Source: Halichoerus grypus
Taxonomy: Eukaryota > Chordata > Mammalia > Carnivora > Phocidae
Reading direction: 5' to 3'
Length of the DNA stretch: 64,000 nt
Assembly (NCBI RefSeq): GCF_964656455.1
Contig: NC_135719.1
Coordinates: forward strand, 75,797,562 to 75,861,561
The position numbers were made by a program, and so were the translations under genes. Numbering within the stretch: the stretch's first letter is position 1; each line of letters starts with the position of its first letter. The notes under the pieces were generated by a model. The model saw nothing but the letters and a program-made list of their open reading frames with translations, was not told the origin of the DNA and did not search any database. This document shows, one piece after another, positions 23,996 to 35,345 of the stretch.

Positions 23996-24175
23996 AGACT
24001 CCGAGCGCAGTAATAGTGAATGCAAGATCAACTGCAGTATCTAGTGTCCAGGTTTGCATGCGTTGGTGCCACATGAGCGCCCTAACCAGTGGGTGCGCCA
24101 CAGGATCACGGGCATCAACCCAATGTCTACATGCTCATAAATACCGGCGGCAGGACCCAAATCGAAGGTGATCAT
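23996..24175. other. CpG-dense patch of unknown origin
   Basis: About nine CpG dinucleotides fall in 180 bases, where the surrounding kilobases have roughly one per 100 or fewer. They cluster in GAGCGC, ATGCGTT, GAGCGCC, GTGCGCC, CACGGG, CCGGCGG and ATCGAA. The minus strand contains a tRNA-like TGGCGCACCCACTGGTTAGG stretch, but no clear box B follows. It could be a small unmethylated regulatory element, a retained insertion or a fragment of something transcribed. It is too small for a normal CpG island. Confidence 0.5.
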
Positions 24176-24199
24176 CTAAACAAATCTAAAAATGTTTTG

Positions 24200-24340
24200 T
24201 GTTATTCTCATGATGACCTTGAGGTAGGAATTAGTGTTATCCCATTTTATAGAATAGGACACTAGGAATTAAATGCCTGCCCTAAGATCACACAGCCAAT
24301 AAGTGGTGGAGCCAGGAGTCAACCCTAGTTGTCTGGCTAG
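24200..24340 (-). repeat. MIR remnant, antisense
   Basis: The blocks 'atgatgaccttgaggtagg', 'ccattttatagaatagg', 'agatcacacagccaataag' and 'ggtggagccaggagtcaa' give the complement of MIR in correct order. Confidence 0.8.
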
Positions 24341-24840
24341 TATCAGTGATCTCAGTCACTGGAAGTGACAATTAGGAGAACAGTAAGGTCAACACAACTC
24401 CATTCATTAGTTGCTTAAATGCATATGCTGATTTTGCTAGATTCCCTTTTTCAATGGAAAATATATAGGAATGGAATTTTTAAAATTACTTTCATTGCCT
24501 ATTTTATTGTAAGCACAAGTAATACATATATATTAAAATTTATTACTAAGATATTGATTTGAAAGGATAAAATTGTTTCAAGAAAAACTATAAGAAAATT
24601 TATTATTTGACTAATCAGGCATTATAAAACTCATTAAGCAAAAACATATATATTGTGTGTGTGTGTATTCTAAAACCAAGTGTCCTATTTCAGAAGGTAA
24701 CCAGTAACTGAAAGGAGGCTCTGAGGTTTCTTATAGTCATTGTAAATTAGAGGAGTTTCCTTTTGAATATATTTTAAAGTCTTCCTCACAACTACCACTT
24801 TTTAAATTCATTCATTCACTGACTCATTTATTCACTCATG
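24341..24840. other. Unique AT-rich DNA
   Basis: It contains a short GT run near 24654-24666 and otherwise nothing recognisable. Confidence 0.5.
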
Positions 24841-24856
24841 TGACATCAATTTATTT

Positions 24857-25044
24857 ATTTATTTATTTTTAAGATTTTTATTTATTTATTTGACAGAGAG
24901 AGAGACAGCGAGAGAGGAACACAAGCAGGGGGAGTGGGAGAGGGAGAAGCAGACTTCCCGCTGAGCAGGGAGCCCGATGCAGGGCTCGATCCCAGGACCT
25001 GAGTCGAAGGCAGACGCTTAATGACTGAACCACCCAGGCGCCCC
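24857..25044 (-). mobile_element. CAN-SINE with small internal deletion
   Basis: The whole minus-strand SINE is recognisable. The core that normally reads 'cccaggaccctgggatcatg' then 'acctgag' is shortened to 'cccaggacctgag', a loss of about 14 bases between short ACC(C)TG repeats. A perfect 16-bp TSD, TGACATCAATTTATTT, flanks it at 24841-24856 and 25045-25060. Confidence 0.97.
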
Positions 25045-25060
25045 TGACATCAATTTATTT

Positions 25061-25689
25061 TTTAAATAACTATTTTCTGATTGTAATAGTAATATACATT
25101 ACAATAATAATATAACAATTACAATAGCAATATACATTACATTCATTACAGAAATTTGGAAAATGTATTGCAATATGAAGAAGGGGATGAAAATCCCCTT
25201 CTTCTCTCTCTACCAAAAGCTAAGGACTGGCTAATATTTTGGTGCATTTCTTTTTAAAGAAATATCCCAGATGTGGTCAGGACCCTTAGGCAGCCTTGCT
25301 ATTTGCCCCTGAGCAGAGTCAACACTTGGTCACCTCCCCTCAAAGCAAACCTACCTACCTTTACAGGTAAGAGAAAAAACAAGATTTTTCTGAAGTTTTC
25401 AAGAGGAGGCAAAGGCAAAGGATACAATACATATTGCATAGAAAAACTGAATAAAAAATCTCCATTAGACATCTGGGTTCTTTGCCAAGCTTCTAATTCC
25501 TATTAACTGCCAACTACCTCAACTCCTTGTGCATCACCAGCCCTGCTGCACAGGGCCGGCCCTGTCTTCGGCTCTGGCCTGTCTTCTCTCTGGGTCCTCA
25601 CCTAGAGCTCTTCACTCAGTAAATAAAGGACCCATCCTAGCATCCTCTATCTTTATAAGCCAGCAGGGGCTTACAAGAAACATGTGGGG
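25061..25689. other. Unique DNA
   Basis: A GC-richer stretch lies at 25270-25640. A 77-codon frame at 25273-25506 has no recognisable domain. Confidence 0.45.
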
Positions 25690-26130
25690 TTTTTTCCTTA
25701 GATAATTTTTTCCTGTCTCATTCAGTTATGTATGCATGTATATGTATGTATTTATATGCACATACATATTACATATGCACTTTATTAATATACCTACTAG
25801 TCTTTGAACTCTTTTTCTCCCACAAAATATATTTTATTTTCCCTTAGATGTTTAAAACACAGTTTTGCATAGTTGTGTAATATTTCATTATGTGATATAC
25901 TATAATGTGTTTGACTAATAATCTCTTATTGGATATTTTGATTGTTAGCAGTTTTTGCTATTATATATAACACTATGGTAAACATCCTGTATAACTCCAG
26001 TTATTTTCTTTGTGAACATCTCTAATTATTTTCTTAGAATAAATTTCTACACTTAGAATTTCAGGGTCAAGTTGAATGAACGTTTTGGAATTTGATATAA
26101 ATTGCCCTTCAGAAAAGTGTTAGCATTGAC
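25690..26130 (-). repeat. Old L1 3' region, antisense
   Basis: The phrases 'acactatggtaaacatcctg', 'taattattttcttagaataa', 'atttctacacttagaatttc' and 'aattgcccttcagaaaagtg' follow the order of the complement of an old L1 3' region. A TATG-rich stretch near 25733-25770 lies at its left edge. Confidence 0.7.
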
Positions 26131-28034
26131 CACTTCTTGGGTACCAGGCTCTATGCTAGCTGCTGAGGATTCAAAAATCTGTAAGATACTAAAGAGTTTA
26201 TAGTTAGGTATTTGCTTTAATTAGATGGTGGGCCCTTGCTACTTTCCCTATAAAGTATATTTAAATTCACAGTCACTGGTATGGTTGAGAAGTTGCTAGC
26301 TCTGACCTGAATTTATTTTTTAAATATATATTACCAAAAGAAAAAAAAAAGCCTTTCTAAGTTTTGAAGCCAACTAAAAACTTCCATGTAAAATATTTGT
26401 CAGCATATTAAACTGTGGGCATATTCATTAGTTCCCATTTTACACCCAAAATGTGTTTTTTAAGAAAAAGATAATTGCTTCATATTTATGGATTGAAAGT
26501 TATTTTAATTTGGTCTTGAAGAGGAAACTGCTGTTTTGTTCATATAAATGTTATATATCAAAACTACCATTTCAAAACTTGATTACAAGTGAACGTCTGT
26601 TATACCCATGACTTTGAAGTCTCAGCAGAAAGCACTTAACACTTCTTTTCTCCTTCTGTCTGGCCACAGTCAACATTTACAGGCCATTTTCAGAATTACC
26701 AGAATGTAAAGGATATGAGGTGGGGTGGATGGAAATGCATTAACCTTCTGGGAAAGGCTGAATGACAGTAATGTCCCAGATTAGTAGACTAGGAACCTAA
26801 GTTGGCAAATTCAAATACATCCAACCCTATGAACAGAACATGAAGCCAAATAGCCCTCATCACCACCACCATTAGGCATAATCACGTACTGTATGTTGTT
26901 GTCTGTAATCGTGTGTCTTACAAATACAGGAGCTACTTTTACATTTCACATGTCACCTGAAGAACATTATGGCTTGAACTTGGTAGTTGAAACAGTCCAC
27001 TGTTTGCAATTAAGGCTTCTAAACAATCCAAATGACAACAACCTTCTTAAAAGACCTTAAGACCATTGAATGACGTATGATAAAGGATTCTGAAAGGCTG
27101 GGGAAGGTGGATCGTGGCAACGATAGGCCTAGCAATGGCCAAGCTTGTAGATGCCCCTCCCCTTCCTTTATTTTCCATTTTAGATGACTAAGTGGTCCTC
27201 ATTTCTCCAAAGGTGACAGCACTTCTCTTAGGCCTACATAGGAGACAGTTATTTTTAATATGCCTAAGACGCGTAGTGGTAAGAGTATGGATAAACTCAG
27301 ATTAAATTTCAACAGCTCTATCGCGATGATTATACACAATACCTGACATTTTGAAAGGGCTTACCAAACTAAAAAAAAAAAAAAAAAAAGTGTGGGTGCT
27401 CTGTGTACCGTGGTTTACACATAAGGATTATCATTTGCTTTCTGGAAATGAACTCCATCTTGGCCTTAAATCCTTATATTTCTACACAGAGTTGAAATGC
27501 CAGTTGAAAGCATTCAGAAATTTAAAGTAACTGATTTAACAACCTCAGGCAAAGAGAACATGTCTGAAAGTTTGTCTCAATGTTTGACTTGACCTATAAG
27601 AGTTTCTCTGGGACTTATTTTCTAAACAGTACCCTGGCACCTTGGGCCAGTAAAATGGCCTTTAAGCTTGAATGAACAGGGTATTTTTTTTCCTCTAGTG
27701 CAAAGCTTCACTATTTCATCTTTTCAAACTCTTGTACTGCACTCAGTAAGGAATTATATTGACAAGGGTAGAATTTATCTCCTAGAGGAGAATGCTCTGC
27801 TTCTGTTAAGTGCTAATATAACATTTATGTGTTGGTGCCTTAATAACAGCCCCAGCTTACCTAATGAAAGTTGAAAGCAAACAGTACTCTCTGAGATTTT
27901 ATTATGACTGAAGTGACTGCAATTTGAGGCAAATTATCCCTATTTTTGTTCCTATATCAAAAACAGAGATGCTAAAGCAATTGCTACATGTTTGGTATGG
28001 AATTAGGTTCCACTCTCATTAATCTACAAGGAAG
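26131..28034. other. Unique DNA with an A19 tract
   Basis: Nineteen consecutive A residues lie at 27371-27389 without an obvious retroelement upstream. Otherwise no gene or element is recognised. Confidence 0.5.
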
Positions 28035-28097
28035 AGCATTTTTCATGTAAACAGCTCACGAGGGTCAGAGAGAAGAGCTGTTTCTGTGAAAAATGCT
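28035..28097. ncRNA. Pre-miRNA-like hairpin (candidate)
   Basis: The left arm at 28035-28057 (AGCATTTTTCATGTAAACAG then CTC) pairs with the right arm at 28075-28097 (GAGCTGTTTCTGTGAAAAAT then GCT). The pairing is 11 Watson-Crick pairs, two G-U wobbles, one U-C mismatch and nine more pairs, with a 17-nt loop. A 23-bp stem with one mismatch and a loop of this size fits pre-miRNA geometry. I do not recognise either arm as a known microRNA. The strand shown could be either: on the minus strand the wobbles become C-A mismatches, which favours + strand transcription. Only the fold is seen; expression is inference. Confidence 0.3.
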
Positions 28098-28498
28098 TGT
28101 CAATAACTTTGTGAGTGAATTTTGAAATAAAGTGCCTGTAACCTGTCATTATTCCTTCCTCTCAAAGTCGAGAGTGAGTGGATGAAAATTGAGTATGTGA
28201 ATTGAAAGCAGGTTGAGTGTTATGGCCTTATCGACTTCAGGTAAAATGACTGTTTTAACTTGTTATTATTTTTCCATTCAGAGGTCAGGCAATGTACAGT
28301 ATTACCAGCATAGACTGCAGTGTAAGCGAATTGGTATACAAAAAGGCTATTACCCACACTCACAAAGCAGAAGAAAGTCTAAGTCACTAATATCAAGTGG
28401 ACTCCTGATCTCTACAAAAACGAAACAAGCAACAGTGTTTGGAAGAATAGCATAGGCATATAAATATAAAGCACCTAGAAGGCAGAAAATATAAACCT
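28098..28498. other. Unique DNA
   Basis: An 80-codon frame on + (28213-28455) has no recognisable domain. No element is recognised. Confidence 0.45.
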
Positions 28499-28519
28499 GT
28501 TTAAATAAAGGTGCATATG

Positions 28520-28728
28520 GGGCGCCTGGGTGGCTCAGTCGTTAAGCGTCTGCCTTTGGCTCAGGTCATGATCCCGGGGTCCTGGGATCAAGCCCCGCAT
28601 CGGGCTCCCTGCTCAGCAGGAAGCCTGCTTCTCCCTCTCCCGCTCCCCCTGCTTGTGTTCCCTCTCTCGCTGTGTGTCTCTATGCCAAATAAATAAAATC
28701 TTTAAATAAATAAATAAATAAATAAATA
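28520..28728 (+). mobile_element. CAN-SINE, near consensus
   Basis: It has the GGCGCCTGGGTGGCTCAGTC head, an intact core and a CT-rich body. The tail is AAATAAAATCTTT followed by an expanded AAAT/AAATA run to 28727. Flanks AAATAAAGGTGCATATG (to 28519) and AAATAAATATGCATATG (to 28736) form an imperfect TSD blurred by the tail. Confidence 0.95.
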
Positions 28729-28736
28729 TGCATATG

Positions 28737-29624
28737 TTTAGAAGGTGCATATGAAGATAAGAAATATGCATGTTAGTGACCATTTTTAAAAATCACATAT
28801 TAATCTTATTTGTTTTGCAAAGGAATTATGGGACCTGAATACTAAATGTTAGATACTCCAGCTCTACGTGTCACCTTAAATTTTTTCCTGCCCAAGATCA
28901 TCTTAAAAGTAATTAGCTTCTGATTTTTCAAGTCCATCCAATGTATTCTTATCAAAAGCAAAACACTGCTGTGGTCTCTCTTTCGCTTTAGAAAAAGAAA
29001 ATGAGGCTTCAAAACATCAAAAACCCTTTTCTTGTCTTCTAGATTTTTATTTCTAATTCTGAAGGACAGCTTAAGAGTTTAGTGTGGCTGCTTTAGGTTT
29101 GCAAGAAAAATATCTATCTTTTCACCTCAGGCCCATTGGAAGCATATATTTAATACTATTGTTCAAACAGTTGATTCTTCTCTTTCAGAAGTCTAGTGTT
29201 TTTATCTTTGATCTTGATTCTCATAGACTCCGTTATACACTCTGTTGGTCAGAAAATTAACAGTTTGGCCTAGATATTAAAAGAGGTTATAGGACTCTGG
29301 CTAAAAGCAAGTTAGGGGGAGAAAGGGTTATATATAATTTTGAAGACATGTTCCTATGTCTATCATCAAATCCCCATGTCATGTAAAAAGGTTTGGGTTC
29401 TTTTACTTCCAAACAATTATTTTGGCTTCAAAATAACTATAATGACCTAAGATAAAAGAAATATATTGGCATTTCTTTGCTTCACATTTGCTAGTCTGTC
29501 TTTAAACATTTACTGATTGGACACTGCCAATCATAATAATACAAAACTTCAGGGGAGCCCTTCTTCATCTAGTGAGGAAGCAAATCAGGTAGATAGTGAG
29601 CTAAGTCACCATGCTAATTCTGGG
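28737..29624. other. Unique DNA
   Basis: No gene or element is recognised. Confidence 0.5.
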
Positions 29625-29755
29625 AGAATGAAAGCTCCGTGGGGGCAAAGATCTTTATCTGTTTGTGATCATCAACACCGCCTACCTTGGAAACTACTAC
29701 CGGGCACACAGGGGACACCTGACAGATATTTGTTGGATGTTGAATGGATGTAATT
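29625..29755 (+). repeat. LINE-2 3' end, sense
   Basis: The blocks 'gaatgaaagctccgtggggg', 'caaagatctttatctgtttg' and 'gacagatatttgttggatg' follow the order of the L2 3' end. Confidence 0.75.
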
Positions 29756-29974
29756 GGGGCACCCACAGTGCATTTAAGAGACTGCGGGAAATCCAGGGAA
29801 GACTTTCCCAGCGAAAGATAGGTCTAAACTCAGGAACAATGAAGCCAGACAGAGTTGGAACAAGTCCTTCTGTATCAGGGGAGTAGACAGTACCAAAAAT
29901 GAAGTTGGAATCGAGAGTTGGATGAACAGCTCTTAATTGTCCATGGCCCCAGCTATGAGTGAGGGGTGGGCATG
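29756..29974. other. Unique DNA
   Basis: A 73-codon frame crosses from the L2 into this stretch and has no domain. Confidence 0.4.
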
Positions 29975-30500
29975 TACAGTTGAGTGAGATAAATAGAGAC
30001 CAGATCCTGAAGGGCCTTGTAAGCCACGCTAAGGAACTTGAATGTTAGATCAAAAACCACTGAGTGATATTAAGCATGCAGGGGCTTAAAAAAAAATAAG
30101 GCAGATATATTTTAGAAAAAAATTACATTGGCTGAAGTGTGGCAGATGGATTGAAGAAGACTGGGAACAGGTAGGGAGACCCATTAGGAGGCTTCACAGA
30201 AATATAAGCAACATAAATGACAGTGGCCTAAATTAAGGTAAACATAAAGAGACAGAATGAATGGGCATATTTAAGTGCTTTTAAGGGGCTGGAGATGACA
30301 AGACTCAGTGGCTGCTTGGAATGAGATTGGGAGAGGCTGCTAAGGAAGACAGAGAGACAAGGATGAGAGGCAGTTCTCCAGCCTTGGGAACCGAGTGGAC
30401 AGATACCATTTCCCAAAATGAGGAAGAGGTGTTGGGTAGGGTAAGGGGCCGGTTTATTTTTGGCTATGCTGAGTTGTTTAAAGCATCATGTCATCAGAGC
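29975..30500 (-). repeat. LINE-2 ORF2 C-terminal region, antisense
   Basis: The phrases 'tgaagggccttgtaagcca', 'ttacattggctgaagtgtgg', 'agacccattaggaggcttc' and the gap-rich continuation to about 30500 match the complement of the L2 3' coding part. The frame is destroyed. Confidence 0.7.
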
Positions 30501-31270
30501 CCAGGATGTTTTCCTGTCCCCTCCTTCTTGTAGTCTCAGCCTCGATTTACACAAATCCATTACAAATGCATGAAACACATCCAAGTACCTATCATAGTAG
30601 TTATGAGCATACTTTTCTTACATACACAACAAATTGCATTTTTCAATATAAAAATATTCTTCTTTCCTCATAAAAGTCTTTATGAAATGTAAAGGCATAC
30701 AAAAAGCAAACTGATTTCTAAGAGTTAAGTTATTGTCATGACCCTGAATTGTGACTAGTCAGTGAAAAGCATGACACCACACACTAAGTCACCACAGATG
30801 ATATGCTGTGCCCTTATGAGTTAAGTATGAGTATATCTGCACAGATAAATACACTTCAGTATTTTTGCATTTGCAGTTGGATGACATACTAAAGGAATAC
30901 GTTGAATTGAATGTATAAGCCCACACTTGTTTTTAAATGTAATATAATTTTTTTCTCTTTTCTCTCTTGGTTCTGCCAAACACATTAAAGTGAAGATACA
31001 AAAGCTATTCAGAATGCAAACATACATAATAAGGCTTATAATTTATATTGGTAATTATGGGCAACACCTATTAATTAATTAATTAGTCAAGAGCTAGTAA
31101 ACTGAAACACCTTATATATCCTCTGTATTTTAATCTATTCCCATTTCTTACATATTTATTTAATTTGCTAAAAATTTACTTAGGTGTGTATACAGAAACC
31201 TAATAAGGTTTCTGAAATACTAGCAGATCCATTCCGACATTAACATCCTGCTTGTTTTCTTCTATTCCAG
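30501..31270. other. Unique AT-rich DNA
   Basis: Its last 25 bases form a pyrimidine-rich tract ending in CAG, taken as the acceptor of the candidate exon that follows. There is no other feature. Confidence 0.5.
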
Positions 31271-31674
31271 GAAGAACACGAGTGTCATGGCAATGCCAAT
31301 GACACGGGTCATATCCTGGTGGTCGTGGTAACTCTCCAACTTCCCAGAGAGGCTGTGATTGAGTGGCACATTTTGCATTATTGCAGGGGCCAGCGAACTA
31401 CTTAGAAGAAGCACTCTACTTTGAGTGAAGATATTTGAGGGCTTTCAAGTTGAATGTGAAGCCGTGGCACCCAGTTCTGCACCCAGGACACCGAAGTCCA
31501 TTTCCTTAAAATGGACATCACCTTCTATTTCCTCACCTGATTTAAACAGGGTTTTAGAAGACCCGATGACTATGTTTCCACAAGCAAGAAGACTCTGAAG
31601 ATAGCCAAGCCGCACCACTGCGTTTTAGAAGATTCTACAAAAAGACAGCCTTCATGACGAAGTACCAGAGGCAG
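31271..31674 (+). other. Candidate 5' exon of an unidentified gene
   Basis: The left edge is preceded by a long pyrimidine tract ending in TCTTCTATTCCAG, a strong acceptor. The right edge is GAGGCAG followed by GTAAGAG, a near-perfect donor. The 404 bases are GC-richer than their surroundings and free of recognisable repeats. A second acceptor-like site (TTGCAG at 31381-31386) could give a shorter form. Most of the segment is closed in all + frames, with a short upstream frame near 31510-31540. An ATG at 31654 starts Met-Thr-Lys-Tyr-Gln-Arg-Gln, which reaches the donor exactly at a codon boundary. That is the layout of a mostly untranslated exon carrying a start codon, as in many long neuronal genes, though the start context is weak (C at -3). 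I do not recognise the gene. A chance pairing of splice-like sites is possible. Confidence 0.35.
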
Positions 31675-34206
31675 GTAAGAGAGCTAATAGGAAGCTGAAA
31701 GGAAGCACACACTGTGGGATCCCATCATCGATGGCTGTCAGAGAGAGAGGGAGAAGGACCTGAGCAGTGTGGGAGGCTTGGCCCCCAGTCCAGTCAGTGA
31801 GAGAGTGGGGGGTGGGAGTCCACGATTTCCTCTGCTCATCTCACTTCTCTTACACCTTTCATGTGAACCCTTCACTACCCGGTAAGTGATTAAAGTGTTT
31901 AAAGAAATTTACTCTTTGCGACTCTATAACCCTCTATTGTATTCCAAACCATGTTGTATACATGATATACATACATATTAGTGCAGAGGTTTGTGTACAC
32001 AGTGCCATGAACACTGCACTTTAGAGATGACTTACAGTGTGTAGATCAACCCAAAGTAAATCTGACTCCACGGTACACACACGTAGCAGAGAGCCGAAAT
32101 CTCACCCCCAAACCAGCTCTGACTCAAACAGGAGCTTGACTCCTCATGTTCCCAAAGCATTTTACTAAAAGGGCTTTGACCCATCCTCCCAAGAGAGAAA
32201 TGCAGCAATGCGCACTTGGTATCTTTCACTTCGTGGCTGGCTACCAATGCAAGGGGGTTGAACCAAAAGGCACATTTCATTCTCCTGAAGCAAGTCATGC
32301 TCAAGAGTCCAAACTCAAAGCCTAGTAACTGGCTCGTTTCCAGTTTCCCGCAACGGGGAGTTCTCAGTCTTTCCAGGCGGATGGAAGTTTTGGTTTTCAT
32401 TGGACCAGCCTCATGTAAATAAGACTGACTGAATTTGATTCAGAACAATCAATCCCAATTTGATGTACTATTCCTTTATCGTATTAGCCTAAATTGTGTA
32501 CAAAGCCTCTCGGTGGGTTTTAAAACACAGCAGTACCTCGGGCCTTGCTATAGGTGTATTTTAATTCAATATTTGCAAATTGAATTGTGCTTTGAACATT
32601 TTATGGAAGTGAGCTTTTAAAATGCATCATTTCCTATATCAGATATTTCTAAAGTAAAGTGAATACCTCCTCATTTATCTTTTCTTTAAATACAAATTTT
32701 AATATACTGAATCTGTCTAAAGCCAGACCTTTCTGTAGCTCACTTCTTCTCTTTGGGTCTGTTGGTGATTGGTTTTTTTGCAGACTAAACAGAATTATGC
32801 CAACCCCGTGGTGCTATTTTCTTTATGCTGTGGGGAAGACAGCAAGTCACAGGTGGTGCTGGTCACCATCCCATGACTGGTCCCCTGGTCCCTGAGTGAA
32901 TAGTTAGGTATAGAATCCTTGTTATCTGAGTTCTGGTTTAATGTTCTTTTCACTGTTACAGTGTCTGCCACAAGAAGAAAAGGAAAATAGGTATATGGAA
33001 AATAGAGAAGTGGCTACTTTTACACATGTCATTAGGAGGCCTATCCATTGGCTTTGAAATTGGCTCATAAAGGGAAAAACAGAGACTGTACTAATAAACT
33101 CAGTGCCTAATGAGCATAACTAAATCTTTTGCAGCCTTGGGATTTTTCTGTATTTTAATCCTTTGTGAAATAAAATACACCATAATGGCCATAACATACC
33201 ACCTTGTGACAACCTTACTTTTGAGAAAAAACTACGTATGTCTTTATAAAAATAATTCTGGAATATCTCTTTGTACCTGTATATTCGTATTAAAGGTCAG
33301 GGTCTATACATTCACATTTTTATGAATATGAATATGAAATATTAATTGATCTGTATTCATTTAATAATGTAAAAGATGATGCTCTAAGATCCCCACTTTT
33401 TTCCCCACTTAACCTGAAGCAATACTAGAAGGAAATTCGACATGACATTCTTTAATATATTTAAAACATAAAATAAAGAAGGCAATGAAAATGTAGCAAA
33501 GAATAAACTCCTTTCATTTAGGAAGGAAGGAATAAACATAGAGCCTGACAGAATCTGGTGGTTGTTCTACGAGGACTAGTTTTAGGGAAAAAAAAAATCA
33601 ACCTGGTAAAACGTATTTACTTTTTGCAGCATGCCTACTTGATTGCTAACATTCCACAATTTCATGATATTCTTTGAATAAATTATACTCATTCTGTTTG
33701 AAAAATAAATGTAACATGTATTTAAATAGTGCAGTTTTGTGAGGGAGAAGAACCGTGCCCATGTGTGTTAAGTTAATGGCACTGGGTGCAGAATGAGTCA
33801 TCATGGTTTTTATTTATTCATTCATCCTTAGATCCTTTTAAAAGTCTCTCAGGCCCTAATGACCATCATCATTATCATCAGTAAAAACTGCTTTCTGGTG
33901 AAAAAGCAATAGGCATTAAATTTAGAGGCAGCATTAAATTATCAGTAAAGAGGACCTGAAATAGTAGTACATACACATTCCTGGACACAAGATGCCAGAA
34001 GTTCATATAGTGCCAGTCAGGTGATCTTCTTCATGAAGTTTGTGACTGAGATGTACTCTTCCCGTTTACAAGGCAACATCATTTAGCTCAGGAGAAAATA
34101 AAGTATAGGCCAGCGTTCACGCTCTGGCATTAAACATTGGAAGTCAAAGATATCAGTCATAAGAAAGTTCTCAATTATAAATAAAATTTTAAGAATTATC
34201 AGTATC
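31675..34206. other. Unique DNA downstream of candidate exon
   Basis: 31680-32560 stays GC-richer than average. It contains a 122-codon frame on minus (32032-32400) and a 68-codon frame on + across the same bases; neither has a recognisable domain. From 32600 it returns to AT-rich sequence with nothing recognisable. Confidence 0.5.
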
Positions 34207-34222
34207 AAACCTTTATTCCAAG

Positions 34223-34364
34223 GGACGGTTGGGTGGCTCAGTGGTTAAGCGTCTGCCTCCGGCTCAGGTCATGATCCCAGGGTCCTGGGATTGAGTCCCG
34301 CATCGGGCTCCCTGCTCGGCGGGGAGTCTGCTTCTCCCTCTGCGTGATGCTTCCCCGGCTTGTG

Positions 34365-34400
<36 letters not shown>

Positions 34401-34434
34401 CTGACAAATAAATAAATAAAATATTTTTTTTAAA
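34223..34434 (+). mobile_element. CAN-SINE with expanded CT repeat
   Basis: The head is slightly diverged (GACGGTTGGGTGGCTCAG), the core is near consensus, and the tail is AAATAAATAAATAAAATA followed by T and A runs. A 16-bp TSD with one mismatch, AAACCTTTATTCCAAG at 34207-34222 and AAAACTTTATTCCAAG at 34435-34450, flanks it. Confidence 0.96.
34369..34396. repeat. (CT)14 microsatellite inside the SINE
   Basis: The SINE's CT-rich block has expanded to 14 uninterrupted CT units, so it is likely to be length-polymorphic. Confidence 0.95.
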
Positions 34435-34450
34435 AAAACTTTATTCCAAG

Positions 34451-35199
34451 CATTTCTCTTACCTCAGAGTTCCTTGCAGGTAAAAAATAAAGACTGTCCA
34501 GTGAGTGGAAAAAATATCAGTGAGAAATGCTTTGAACTAAACCCTATGAAATCCTGTCTCCTAGCTATTTTATAAATATCCCATTATCACTCAGCAAACA
34601 CAGCAGAGGCTTTAACTTCTCTGCATCACCTCCAGGAACAGAATTAGAACTAGCTTCGCAAGGCCAAGTTCCACCCCTCTGGGAATAAACGTAGTGTGGC
34701 AGCTGGAAGTACGAGAGCGGTAGTACCTTGTGACCCATTAGAAGGGTCCGCACACCTGGTGGTTCCCACCTCCTTCCCTGAGCCACGGTTCCCGTACAGT
34801 CTGGCAGCTGGTACAGTTGGGGATTACCAGGAAGCAAGCAGAACAGGCAAGGTGACTTCCTTTCTCTGGGGAAACACTGTCGGTTAGTGCAAAGTGTTCA
34901 GCATCCTTGTCCACTACAAATGATCCATTCCCTTAAACTCTCACAGCTTAGGAGCCACCAGATTTCTGATTTTGAAGCCATTGGTCAGGTATTCACTCGA
35001 ACTTCTTGCTTTGTAAAAACAAGAACAACAACAGTCATAAAATCCCATTATAGAACAAAAGGAGTACCATAAAATGTAGCTTTAAGAGCAGGCTGTTGTT
35101 GACAAACTTTCCAATTCTGTGAATGTGGTTCTTTTTTAATGTGGTCAGACTTCTCTTTCTCAAGAATGACCTCTGTTTTTTTTAGAACAACTGGCAATT
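34451..35199. other. Unique DNA
   Basis: 34600-34890 is GC-richer, with a 90-codon minus frame and a 63-codon + frame overlapping. No domain is recognised. Confidence 0.45.
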
Positions 35200-35345
35200 T
35201 CTTCAAAGCTTCAGTGTCCTTTTCTGTAAAAGGGAAATGCTAACTAGCCTTGTCCACATAGAGGGTGCCGCTGGTGCTCAATCAAGACGATGTATGTGAA
35301 AGTCCTTTTGTGCATTGTCAAGTATTGTACCAACGCAAGGTGTTG
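35200..35345 (+). repeat. MIR remnant, sense
   Basis: 'cagtgtccttttctgtaaaa' followed by 'gatgtatgtgaaagtccttt' and 'gtcaagtattgtac' is the order of a MIR 3' half. Confidence 0.6.

Noticed and set aside
27371..27389. A19 tract as the tail of a processed pseudogene
   Set aside because: No coding-like sequence or TSD could be found upstream.
28213..28455. 80-codon frame with internal donor-like and acceptor-like sites
   Set aside because: The implied intron would be only about 36 bases, too short for mammalian splicing, and no domain is present.
32032..32400. 122-codon minus-strand frame near the candidate exon
   Set aside because: There is no recognisable domain, a shorter + frame overlaps it, and nothing suggests transcription on minus. 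GC-richer sequence lengthens random frames.
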